Source: Bacteroidales bacterium UBA1256
GTDB lineage: Bacteria; Bacteroidota; Bacteroidia; Bacteroidales; Paludibacteraceae
Length of the DNA: 30,332 bases
Direction of reading: 5' to 3'
Assembly: GCA_002308195.1 (NCBI GenBank)
Contig: DBVU01000010.1
Span: 3,313 to 33,644 of the forward strand
In this document: positions 23,108-30,332 of the stretch, piece by piece
Layout: the number at the start of each line of letters is the position of its first letter
How positions within the stretch are numbered: the stretch's first letter is position 1
Notes under the pieces: generated by a model
What the model was told of the DNA's origin: nothing
The model's input: the letters and a program-made list of their open reading frames with translations, nothing else
Databases searched by the model: none
Position numbers and translations under genes: made by a program

Positions 23108-24401
23108 CGGAACCGACATATTGTACACGATTATCTATATAGTGCTGCTCAGCTGTATGCTAATCCACCACCAGCGACAAATGGATGGTCGTTGGGGTGT
23201 TGGCAGTTATACCCTACTCAGTTATATCCTGTATCCAATCATCGGTGCGTTCTGGTTCTTCAGTCCGACACGTATCTACGGAGACATTCTGCCCCTACGC
23301 TTATTGCCTTTCCTCTATCTGGCTGCGATGGAGTGGATCGCATTGTATCCTATTCTTCAATACGACAAAAATAATGTGCAGCAGATAGAAGCACCCAGCA
23401 TGGGGATTTTGAATGTATTCGCTGTTATCTATATCACGTGTACTGTGATGCAAATACCGCATATCTTCACCCATATGGCAGAAGGTATCCGCATGATTAT
23501 GATCGATTCCGCTGCCGGTGCCAATATGTATCATGAATCACAGAGTTTTGAAGCCGCTTACGATGGATCGATTAGCAACATCCCGTCTATCATTTTCAAC
23601 GTCTTCTCGCCTCTGGCTTTTATCCTGTTCTTCTATTACTTGACATTAGAACGCCGGTATCGTTGGGCTGAGATAGGATTCGGATTATGTATCCTAATAA
23701 AATCCTTCTTCTCGTTGAGTAATGGTCAACGCACAGAGGTAACGATGTCTGTTATCAACATCTTCATTGCCTTTGTCGCACTGAAGCCCATGATTTCCGA
23801 TCGCACAAAGAAATGGGTTCGCTCCATATTAGTCATCTTAGCCATTTCCATTTCCATTCCGTTTATAGCCCTATCCATCAGTCGTTTTGGACAGAAAGAA
23901 GGCGGTTTGTCCGGAGGATTGGTCTATTACATCGGAGAAGCACCTTATTATTTCAATAATTACGCCTACGATGCCGATGGAGGACGTTGTGGCGACAGAA
24001 CGTGCAATGTGTTCAAGAAAATGCTGGGTCTATCTTCCCCCGACGGCATATTGGATGTACGCGATGCCTACCCGGCCTTGGAGATTGACGATTCGCTTTT
24101 CACCTCTTACGTAGGTGACTTCGTGATAGATTTCGGACTCATACCCTCGGCTATACTGTTTATCCTCTTCAGTATCCTGTTCACGCGACTCACACCAACG
24201 AATGGTCCGAACATAATACCCTTCCATCGACTGATTCTGATTTATTTCGCCATGAGTGTCTGCATGCAGGGAGGTATGTATCTGTTTAACTATTCCTTCG
24301 AGGGGAATCTGCAGATTATCGCCATCTTGCTGTTCTACGGAATATTCCTGATGGATTATCTGATACGTCATAGTTCGTACAGAAAGGAGGTGACAGTATG
24401 A
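23094..24401 (+). CDS. Wzy-like O-antigen/capsule polymerase
   Basis: Integral membrane protein of 435 residues with about 10-12 hydrophobic segments and a large periplasmic loop in the second half (about 265-340, containing GQKEGGLSGGLVYYIGEAPYY and FKKMLG). Sequence among Wzy polymerases is poorly conserved, so the call rests on topology, on the loop and on position directly after the flippase within a capsule operon. It starts 14 bases before the flippase stop and ends in a 4-base ATGA overlap with the next glycosyltransferase. Its last codons also form a perfect Shine-Dalgarno sequence for that gene. Confidence 0.8.
   Translation: MTASSGTDILYTIIYIVLLSCMLIHHQRQMDGRWGVGSYTLLSYILYPIIGAFWFFSPTRIYGDILPLRLLPFLYLAAMEWIALYPILQYDKNNVQQIEAPSMGILNVFAVIYITCTVMQIPHIFTHMAEGIRMIMIDSAAGANMYHESQSFEAAYDGSISNIPSIIFNVFSPLAFILFFYYLTLERRYRWAEIGFGLCILIKSFFSLSNGQRTEVTMSVINIFIAFVALKPMISDRTKKWVRSILVILAISISIPFIALSISRFGQKEGGLSGGLVYYIGEAPYYFNNYAYDADGGRCGDRTCNVFKKMLGLSSPDGILDVRDAYPALEIDDSLFTSYVGDFVIDFGLIPSAILFILFSILFTRLTPTNGPNIIPFHRLILIYFAMSVCMQGGMYLFNYSFEGNLQIIAILLFYGIFLMDYLIRHSSYRKEVTV
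24383..24393 (+). promoter_or_regulatory. Strong Shine-Dalgarno sequence for the GT2 gene at 24398
   Basis: AAAGGAGGTGA, a full match to the 16S anti-Shine-Dalgarno tail, with GGAGG ending 7 bases before the ATG. It overlaps the codons for RKEVTV of the polymerase. The other start sites inspected in this window have A/T-rich leaders instead, as usual for Bacteroidota, so this one stands out. Confidence 0.75.
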
Positions 24402-25240
24402 GTTCTATCCGTTTTTCCATCTTGCTGCCCACCTACAAGCGTACCTTCTTAAGCCAATGTATCGAAAGTGTCTTGGCGCAGACCTATGCACACTGGGAAT
24501 TACTGATTGTTAATGATGCCTCGCCGGAAGATATCGAAGAAGTCGTCAGTCATTACTCGGATTCGCGTATTCGGTACTATCAGAATGCAACAAATTTCGG
24601 TGCGAAACGATTGGTGGAGCAATGGAACTACTGCTTGAGCCTTGCCTCTGGCGATTATGTCATCTGCATGGGCGATGATGACCTATTATTACCCAACTGC
24701 TTATCTACCTACGCAGAACTTATTGAACGCCATCCCAATATCCCGCTTTTGCATGGTTTAACGCAGATCATTGATGAAAACGGAGAAGTCGTTCGCACAT
24801 TAGACAAACGTCCTGAGCAGGAATCGGCCATGAGTTTGTTGTATCAGCGTCATTTTGCCTACCGACCGCAGTATATCGGTGATTTCTGCTTCTCACGCGA
24901 GGCTCTAATTGCACAAGGAGGCTTTTACAACCTGCCTTATGCGTGGTCCAGTGACGATATTTCTGCTTTAACTGCCGCACAGAAACAGGGATTGATCAAC
25001 ACCCAAGAAGTGGTTTTTGCCTATCGGGACAATACGCATTCTATCACTCGCCAAACGCATGTATGTGGCAAACTGAAAGCTATATGGTTGGCCGGTTTGT
25101 GGGAATGGCGATTCCTGAGGCAACCCACCAACAACGCACAAGACGAAATGTATCGCAAGCAACTGAAGCGTAGGTGGCTTTACCACACCTTGCGCAAAGC
25201 TTATTACACAATACGAAACGCCTATTTCCCAACGAAGTAA
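24398..25240 (+). CDS. Glycosyltransferase family 2
   Basis: Cytoplasmic GT-A glycosyltransferase of 280 residues that should add one sugar to the lipid-linked repeat unit. ILLPTYKRTFLSQCIESVLAQTY (8-30) is represented at the N-terminus, followed by LLIVNDAS and the metal-binding GDDD at residues 92-95. SDDISAL near 190 is the likely acceptor-side acidic motif. The C-terminal 60 residues are basic and aromatic (RRWLYHTLRKAYYTIRNAYF), which may bind the membrane surface. Start codon overlaps the polymerase stop (ATGA) and is preceded by an unusually strong ribosome binding site. Sugar and linkage are unknown. Confidence 0.9.
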   Translation: MSSIRFSILLPTYKRTFLSQCIESVLAQTYAHWELLIVNDASPEDIEEVVSHYSDSRIRYYQNATNFGAKRLVEQWNYCLSLASGDYVICMGDDDLLLPNCLSTYAELIERHPNIPLLHGLTQIIDENGEVVRTLDKRPEQESAMSLLYQRHFAYRPQYIGDFCFSREALIAQGGFYNLPYAWSSDDISALTAAQKQGLINTQEVVFAYRDNTHSITRQTHVCGKLKAIWLAGLWEWRFLRQPTNNAQDEMYRKQLKRRWLYHTLRKAYYTIRNAYFPTK

Positions 25241-25244
25241 AACA

Positions 25245-26381
25245 ATGAGCAAACGAATACTTATAGACGCGACCAATGTCAACATCCTGCAACCGGGAGG
25301 TGGCTCGTATTGTACCCGAGCCTATCTGGAAGCATTTCTGGCATTGTATCCCGGGAAAATAGACGTTCTACATCCTGCGGAGGCGCATATACGGGATAAT
25401 CGGTACACCACGATTGATGTGCCGGGACGCTCGTTCATGCGTGCGGCGTTCGGTATTCCAAAAGGTTATCTACACCGCGCGGCAGAACTTATTGTGCGCA
25501 CCATCCAACAGCATCCTGACACCTACGACACACTTGTCATCAGTACCGGTTTATATGCCGGAGGCGTGCTTGCGCAAATCAAGCAATACCCTATCCGCAC
25601 TATTATTCTGCATCATAATTTCGAACCTGAATATCGGATGGATAGCGCTTCTATTCTCACATTACGAGGCAGAACAGATCGGTTTGTGCGCTATTGGGAA
25701 CAGAAGGGCTATTTGCAAGCATCGATCAATCTGTTTCTAACTCAATACGATTTGGAATTGTTTGAGAAAGAATATGGTCCGCATCCCCATAATTACGTGA
25801 TAGGTATCTTTGAACCGACATCGGAACGACAGCAAGTTGACGAAAAGGTTTCCACAAATAGTGCCGTAATCACCTGTGCACTTTCCGATATCCAAAATCA
25901 AGCGCCGCTACTTCGCTTCGAGCAAACGTATCTGCCTGTTTTCCGAGAGGTGCTCCCGAAATGGCACATCGAACTAATGGGTCGTCAGCCCTCAGAGAAA
26001 ATCCGCGAAATGGCTAAGCGGCAGCCATGTATCCATCTGACACCGGATCCGGAAGATATCCAATCCTTAGCTGCGCGTAGCAAGATTTATCTCTGTCCTA
26101 TGGATGGCGGAGGAGGACTCAAACTGCGTATTATGGATGGTCTACGAAACGGCCAGCCTATCTTGGCGCACCAGCGCGCCGCACGCGGATACGATGCGCT
26201 TACGAAAAAGCCTTTCTTCTATGTATATAGCGATGAAGAGAGTTTCCGTACTCAGTTGAAACAGGCTATTCAATACATACAAAGCGATGCTTGTTCGCGC
26301 CGCGCAATACAAGATAAATACTACAACTTATTCGGTCTGTCCACCGGAATCGAACGACTAAAAGCCATAATATGCAAATAA
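25245..26381 (+). CDS. GT-B fold glycosyltransferase (GT4-like)
   Basis: 378-residue protein with a two-Rossmann GT-B layout. The N-terminus has the glycine-rich loop DATNVNILQPGGGSYCTRAYL, and the C-terminal half holds a GT4-like donor site: PCIHLTPDPEDIQSLAARSKIYLCPMDGGGGLKLRIMDGL around residues 262-300, in which the E-x7-E motif of classical GT4 enzymes is replaced by GGGGLKLRIMDGL. Family assignment is therefore looser than for the GT2 enzymes. Starts 4 bases after the preceding stop and overlaps the next gene by 10 bases. It is the only GT-B enzyme in the operon; sugar unknown. Confidence 0.8.
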   Translation: MSKRILIDATNVNILQPGGGSYCTRAYLEAFLALYPGKIDVLHPAEAHIRDNRYTTIDVPGRSFMRAAFGIPKGYLHRAAELIVRTIQQHPDTYDTLVISTGLYAGGVLAQIKQYPIRTIILHHNFEPEYRMDSASILTLRGRTDRFVRYWEQKGYLQASINLFLTQYDLELFEKEYGPHPHNYVIGIFEPTSERQQVDEKVSTNSAVITCALSDIQNQAPLLRFEQTYLPVFREVLPKWHIELMGRQPSEKIREMAKRQPCIHLTPDPEDIQSLAARSKIYLCPMDGGGGLKLRIMDGLRNGQPILAHQRAARGYDALTKKPFFYVYSDEESFRTQLKQAIQYIQSDACSRRAIQDKYYNLFGLSTGIERLKAIICK

Positions 26382-27169
26382 GCGTCATTATCCCCACATA
26401 TCGTCCCGAGAACTATTTGTTCGAATGTTTGGACACCTTGCGTGCCCAGACTCTTCCTGTTTCGCAATGGGAAGGGATTATTGTGCTCAATGGATGTGAC
26501 GAACCCTGGCAGACGCAGATCAAGGACTATTTACGGCAGCATCATATTACCAATATCCGTTTGCTCCAAACCGATCAACCGGGTGTTTCCAACGCACGCA
26601 ACATGGGTTTGGATGCAGCGCAAGGAGAATATATCGCGTTCATTGACGATGACGACTATGTTTCCGATGTATACTTGAAACAATTGGCACAAATCGCTAC
26701 GCCGGATACGATCGCAGCCAGTTATACACGCGCTTTCTCTGATGAGACTGATTATATACCCTATTATATTGAGCAGGAGTATAACCGCCATGCGAAAGAA
26801 GGAAAGATGCCGTTCTATAAAGCCCGTAAGTATTTCAGCGGACCTTGTATGAAACTCATCCACCGGGATATTATCGGTCAGACACGTTTTAATACGGCAT
26901 TTCAGAGTGGAGAGGACTCTTTGTTCATGTTCGAAATCTCCAATAGGTTGCAGTTTATTCAATTTACGCCACAAGAGGCAGTGTATTACCGACGCATGCG
27001 AAGCAATAGTGCTTCCAATCGGTTGAGTCACAAACAGACTATAAAAAACTGCTGGCAAATGATACGAACCTATACGCGCATATACCGTGATGGAAAGTCG
27101 TATCTATTCCGGTTTTATATAACCCGCCTCTTAGGCGCAATACACACAGTACTGGATGGAATTGGTTAG
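26372..27169 (+). CDS. Glycosyltransferase family 2
   Basis: GT-A enzyme of 265 residues. ISVIIPTYRPENYLFECL (3-20) begins the donor domain, PGVSNARNMGLDAAQGEYIAF precedes the metal site, and the Asp cluster is at 92-95 (IDDDDY). SGEDSLFM near 190 is the typical acidic motif of the acceptor side (ED). Overlaps the upstream gene by 10 bases and the downstream one by 14. No membrane helix is evident. Role: extension of the lipid-linked repeat unit; donor and linkage cannot be read from the sequence. Confidence 0.9.
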   Translation: MQISVIIPTYRPENYLFECLDTLRAQTLPVSQWEGIIVLNGCDEPWQTQIKDYLRQHHITNIRLLQTDQPGVSNARNMGLDAAQGEYIAFIDDDDYVSDVYLKQLAQIATPDTIAASYTRAFSDETDYIPYYIEQEYNRHAKEGKMPFYKARKYFSGPCMKLIHRDIIGQTRFNTAFQSGEDSLFMFEISNRLQFIQFTPQEAVYYRRMRSNSASNRLSHKQTIKNCWQMIRTYTRIYRDGKSYLFRFYITRLLGAIHTVLDGIG

Positions 27170-27923
27170 TGTCATAATGCCCACCTACAACTGCGGACGA
27201 TTCATTCGCGAATCGATCAACAGTGTGCTTGCACAGACCTACACGGCCTGGGAACTCCTCATCGTGGACGACTGCTCTACGGATGAGACACAATCCATCG
27301 TGCGCACATTCGACGATCCACGGATTCGGTATATGCGTAACGAGGAGAATATCGGGGCAGCTTTGACGCGTAACCGCGCACTACGAGAGGTTAAAGGCCA
27401 ATACATCGCCTTCTTGGACGCAGACGACCTATGGTTACCGGAGAAACTGGAACGACAGATTGCTTTTATGCAGCAGAACGGCTATAGTTTTACCTATCAT
27501 GACTATATAGAGATTGACGAAGACTCCAAGCCTATTGGCCTGCACATTAGTGGCAAAGCACATGTGCGACCGTTCGACATGATGAGTTGTTGCTGGCCGG
27601 GATGCTTGAGCGTTATGTATGACGCCGAAGTTATCGGATTGATACAAATCCCCGATATCCGCAAGAATAACGACTCGGCTATGTGGCTGCAAGCCATTCG
27701 AAAAGCCGACTGCTACTTATTGCCGGAAACATTGGCACAATACCGACGCCGCACAGGTTCTATCACGCCTACTAGCGTCTGGCGCAAAATCGGATGGCAC
27801 TATATCCTCTTCCGTCAGGGTGCAAAGATGAGCCCCATGGCCTCCGCCCTTTGGATGGGCGTCAACATCCTGGGAAACTGTTATAAGAAACTACGATACG
27901 TTAAGCGATATGAAACGATTTAA
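27156..27923 (+). CDS. Glycosyltransferase family 2
   Basis: GT-A enzyme of 255 residues. VSVIMPTYNCGRFIRESINS (4-23) and LLIVDDCSTDET (34-45) are classical GT2 features, with the DXD-type site FLDADD at residues 86-91. KNNDSAMWLQ near 170-180 fits the acceptor-side acidic region. Start chosen at 27156, which overlaps the previous stop by 14 bases; the next ATG (Met8) would cut into the first beta strand. Ends in another 14-base overlap with the aminotransferase gene. Its sugar is unknown. Confidence 0.9.
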   Translation: MELVSVIMPTYNCGRFIRESINSVLAQTYTAWELLIVDDCSTDETQSIVRTFDDPRIRYMRNEENIGAALTRNRALREVKGQYIAFLDADDLWLPEKLERQIAFMQQNGYSFTYHDYIEIDEDSKPIGLHISGKAHVRPFDMMSCCWPGCLSVMYDAEVIGLIQIPDIRKNNDSAMWLQAIRKADCYLLPETLAQYRRRTGSITPTSVWRKIGWHYILFRQGAKMSPMASALWMGVNILGNCYKKLRYVKRYETI

Positions 27924-29118
27924 CATACCCTTCTCTCCGCCTGATATGACCGATGCGGAAGTACAAGAAGTACGTGAAGCGATACTCTCCGGTTGGATCA
28001 CGACCGGTCCGCGCACCAAGGAATTGGAGCGCCAGATAGCCGCGTATGTCGATGCACCTCGTGCCGTTTGTCTCAATTCCGCCACCGCTTGTCTGGAGAT
28101 GGCCTTGCGCCTATTGGGTATCGGCGAAGGGGACGAAGTCATCGTTCCGGCTTACACCTACACCGCTTCAGCATCGGTCATCGCTCATGTAGGTGCCAAG
28201 ATCGTGTTCATCGACTGTCAGCCTCACTCGCTGGAGATGGATTACGAGGTAGCAGAAGCGGCTATCAACGAGCACACAAAAGCCATTATACCCGTGGACC
28301 TGGCCGGTATACCTTGCGACTACAAACGTATATTCGAAATCGTAGAGCACAAACGTTCGCTCTTCCGTCCGGCTACAGACCTGCAACGAGCTATTGGCCG
28401 TATAGCCGTTTGTGCGGATGCTGCACATGCCTTCGGTGCCTCGTGGCATAACCATATGGTCGGTTCGATGGCCGACTTCACGTCTTTTAGCTTCCATGCA
28501 GTCAAGAACTTCACTACGGCCGAAGGCGGTGCCCTCACATGGCGCACCATACCGGGTATCGACAACGAAGCACTTTACCATCAAGTCCAGTTATATTCCT
28601 TGCACGGCCAGTCGAAAGATGCATTGGCCAAGACCCAACTCGGTGCCTGGGAATACGATATCGTCGGTCCGTGGTACAAATGCAACATGACGGACATCAT
28701 GGCAGCACTCGGACTGGTGCAAATGAAACGCTACCCTGCCCTGCTGGCTCGTCGTCACGAGATAATAGAGAAATACAATGCAGCTCTCAAACCCCTATGC
28801 GTCGAAGTGCTGCCGCATTATATCGACGAGCACATCTCTTCAGGCCACCTCTATCTCACGCGTATACCTGACGCAACCCTGGAAGAGCGACAATCGTTCA
28901 TTGTCCAGATGGCTGAACGTGGTATCGCCACCAATGTCCACTACAAACCCCTGCCGATGATGACGGCCTACAGAGCCATGGGATTCGATATCCAGGATTT
29001 TCCGAATGCCTACGCGCATTTCAAAAACGAGATAACCCTTCCGCTCCATACCCGTCTCACAGACGAGGAAGTGGATTATATCATAGAGCAATATACCGAC
29101 ATTCTGACCCATAGATGA
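27910..29118 (+). CDS. DegT/DnrJ/EryC1/StrS aminotransferase, possibly WcfR-like
   Basis: PLP-dependent sugar aminotransferase of 402 residues that adds an amino group to a keto nucleotide sugar. Motifs: GWITTGPRTKELE near 28-40, LNSATACLEMAL for phosphate binding, DAAHAFGA (Asp for the PLP ring nitrogen) near 172-179, and SFHAVKNFTTAEGG with the Schiff-base Lys199. The gene directly after it, a small initiating sugar transferase, gives the same order as wcfR-wcfS at the end of the B. fragilis PSA operon, where the pair makes and loads AATGal. The UDP-GlcNAc 4,6-dehydratase that would feed it is not in the window; in B. fragilis it is encoded elsewhere. An alternative partner is the WlbA-like oxidoreductase of the divergent row. 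Confidence 0.9.
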   Translation: MKRFNIPFSPPDMTDAEVQEVREAILSGWITTGPRTKELERQIAAYVDAPRAVCLNSATACLEMALRLLGIGEGDEVIVPAYTYTASASVIAHVGAKIVFIDCQPHSLEMDYEVAEAAINEHTKAIIPVDLAGIPCDYKRIFEIVEHKRSLFRPATDLQRAIGRIAVCADAAHAFGASWHNHMVGSMADFTSFSFHAVKNFTTAEGGALTWRTIPGIDNEALYHQVQLYSLHGQSKDALAKTQLGAWEYDIVGPWYKCNMTDIMAALGLVQMKRYPALLARRHEIIEKYNAALKPLCVEVLPHYIDEHISSGHLYLTRIPDATLEERQSFIVQMAERGIATNVHYKPLPMMTAYRAMGFDIQDFPNAYAHFKNEITLPLHTRLTDEEVDYIIEQYTDILTHR

Positions 29119-29702
29119 CCCGATTTTGCGACATAGTATTCAGTTTCATCGGATTATTGCTTCTTAGTCCGCTATTTTTGCTTGTAGCGTTGTGGATCGT
29201 GTTGGACGATCCCGGACCGATATTCTATCGACAACAACGCGTCGGCAAAGAAGGACGCGACTTTGGACTGCTGAAATTCCGCTCAATGCGTGTGGGTGCA
29301 GACAAACAGAGCCTGATAACAATAGGAGATCGTGACCCGCGTGTAACACGCGCAGGTTACTACATCCGTCGCTACAAACTGGACGAACTGCCACAACTAT
29401 GGAACGTACTGATTGGAGATATGTCGTTGGTGGGTCCCCGACCGGAAGTGCGCCGATACGTGGATCTATATACCGAGGAACAACGACGCGTACTCTCCGT
29501 TCGACCGGGTATAACGGATTATGCCTCTATCAAATATATCGACGAAAACCGCCTTTTGGCACAATCCTCTGATCCTGATAAGACATATATTGAAGAAATC
29601 ATGCCGGCAAAAATAGCGCTCAACATGCGCTATATCAACCATCCGACATTGGGAGAATATTTTAGAATCATTGCAAAAACATTTGCTAAAATCATACGTT
29701 GA
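29115..29702 (+). CDS. Small initiating phosphoglycosyl transferase (PglC/WcfS type)
   Basis: Monotopic membrane enzyme of 195 residues that moves a sugar-1-phosphate from UDP-sugar to undecaprenyl phosphate, starting repeat-unit assembly. Only the catalytic module is present, without the N-terminal multi-helix region of WcaJ/WbaP. The re-entrant hydrophobic helix spans about 6-30 and is followed by DDPGPIFYRQQRVG; KFRSMR comes at 54-59; the catalytic Asp90-Glu91 dyad sits in LDELPQLWN; GDMSLVGPRPE follows. It overlaps the aminotransferase gene by 4 bases (ATGA), a close link that suggests the two act on the same sugar. Likely anchors to the inner leaflet of the cytoplasmic membrane. Confidence 0.93.
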   Translation: MTRFCDIVFSFIGLLLLSPLFLLVALWIVLDDPGPIFYRQQRVGKEGRDFGLLKFRSMRVGADKQSLITIGDRDPRVTRAGYYIRRYKLDELPQLWNVLIGDMSLVGPRPEVRRYVDLYTEEQRRVLSVRPGITDYASIKYIDENRLLAQSSDPDKTYIEEIMPAKIALNMRYINHPTLGEYFRIIAKTFAKIIR

Positions 29703-29703
29703 T

Positions 29704-30332
29704 ATGAAACGTGAATTTATATTGATTAACATTATCGGTTTCGACAAACCGGGTGTAACAGCCGCCATCACAGAAGTGCTGGGCAAGTATGATGCGTTCG
29801 TACAAGACATGGGACAGTCCAATCTGCACCACCAGTTAAACCTCAGTATCCTCATCCGAATCGATGATCCGTCCACCAGTGGCGATATGATCAAGGAGGT
29901 GCTGTTCTGCTGTTCGCGTTTGGAGATGATTGTTCGCTTCACACCGCTCTCTGAGGAGGAATATGCGGCATGGGTAGGACGTCAAGAGCAGGATCGCTAT
30001 GTCGTCACACTCTTGGCTCGTGAGATCAATGCGCGCCATATTGCACGCGTCACCGCACTATTTGCAGGGCGTCAACTGAATATCGACAATATTCTGCGAC
30101 TCAGCGAACGTCCCAGCGTAGAGATGCCCGTCGAGAAACGTCATTCCTGTATCGAATTCTCACTACGTGGCAACCTGCCCGACCGCGAAGCACTCCAACG
30201 CGAATTGATGGAGGTGTCACACGAAGAAGGTATCGATATCTCGTTCCAGCGAGACGACATGTTCCGTCGCAACCGCCGCCTCATCTGCGTGGATATGGAC
30301 TCCACGTTTATCCAGACCGAAGTCATTGACGA
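29704..30332 (+). CDS. serB: Phosphoserine phosphatase (partial, cut by window end)
   Basis: Last step of serine synthesis: hydrolysis of phosphoserine. The first 209 codons are in the window; the frame is open at the edge. Two ACT-like segments are visible, MKREFILINIIGFDKPGV at the N-terminus and RYVVTLLAREINARHIARV near 100-118, followed by the start of the HAD domain with VDMDSTFIQTE near 198-208 (nucleophile motif DxDST). Tandem ACT plus HAD is the SerB layout of Bacteroidales. It starts 1 base after the sugar transferase stop with no promoter between, so it is probably the tail of the capsule operon, an odd place for a housekeeping gene. Confidence 0.9.
   Translation, partial: MKREFILINIIGFDKPGVTAAITEVLGKYDAFVQDMGQSNLHHQLNLSILIRIDDPSTSGDMIKEVLFCCSRLEMIVRFTPLSEEEYAAWVGRQEQDRYVVTLLAREINARHIARVTALFAGRQLNIDNILRLSERPSVEMPVEKRHSCIEFSLRGNLPDREALQRELMEVSHEEGIDISFQRDDMFRRNRRLICVDMDSTFIQTEVID

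Overview
The window looks like the chromosome of a member of the Bacteroidota, most likely order Bacteroidales. Three promoters have the Bacteroidota form (TTG, exactly 20 bases, then TACCTTTG or TAACTTTG). Leaders are A/T-rich and mostly lack a Shine-Dalgarno sequence. Gene families typical of this group are present: DUF2723, an RluA with a long N-terminal extension, paired polysaccharide export lipoproteins, and a Wzz/Wzc-type tyrosine kinase. The genus cannot be set from the sequence alone. No tRNA, rRNA, CRISPR array, transposase or phage gene was seen.

Region 1 (45-4755, minus strand) is a five-gene housekeeping operon read from a promoter near 4820-4850: DUF1846 protein, PlsC-like acyltransferase, serine acetyltransferase, a C_GCAxxG_C_C-family cysteine protein and dihydrolipoyl dehydrogenase. 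Genes are separated by only 2-3 bases. A 342-base gap (4756-5097) holds this promoter, the divergent rluA promoter and a duplicated 24-base element. rluA (5098-6402, plus) follows and converges on region 2.

Region 2 (6412-19467, minus strand) starts from a promoter at 19530-19560 and is a long row of genes: DUF2723 membrane glycosyltransferase-like protein, CobW-type GTPase, hotdog thioesterase, gmd, fcl, a CE4-like deacetylase, a Gfo/Idh/MocA oxidoreductase, two Wza-like export lipoproteins and a BY-kinase/chain-length regulator. It ends at a hairpin terminator lying inside the 3' end of rluA. It supplies GDP-L-fucose and the export and length-control machinery of a Wzx/Wzy-type surface polysaccharide. 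A short non-coding stretch between gmd and fcl carries an 11-bp tandem repeat and an AT-rich palindrome.

Region 3 (19704 to the window end, plus strand) diverges from region 2 with its own promoter. It holds a short UGDH-like protein, Ugd, a Wzx-like flippase, a Wzy-like polymerase, four glycosyltransferases, a DegT-family aminotransferase and a small PglC/WcfS-type initiating phosphoglycosyl transferase. serB, cut by the window edge, closes the row. Most genes overlap by 4-14 bases, so they are very likely one transcript.

Together regions 2 and 3 form one divergent capsule/exopolysaccharide locus. The aminotransferase plus initiating transferase pair resembles WcfR-WcfS of Bacteroides fragilis PSA, which makes and loads the amino sugar AATGal. 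With Ugd making UDP-glucuronate, a repeat unit carrying both positive and negative charges is possible; this is inference.
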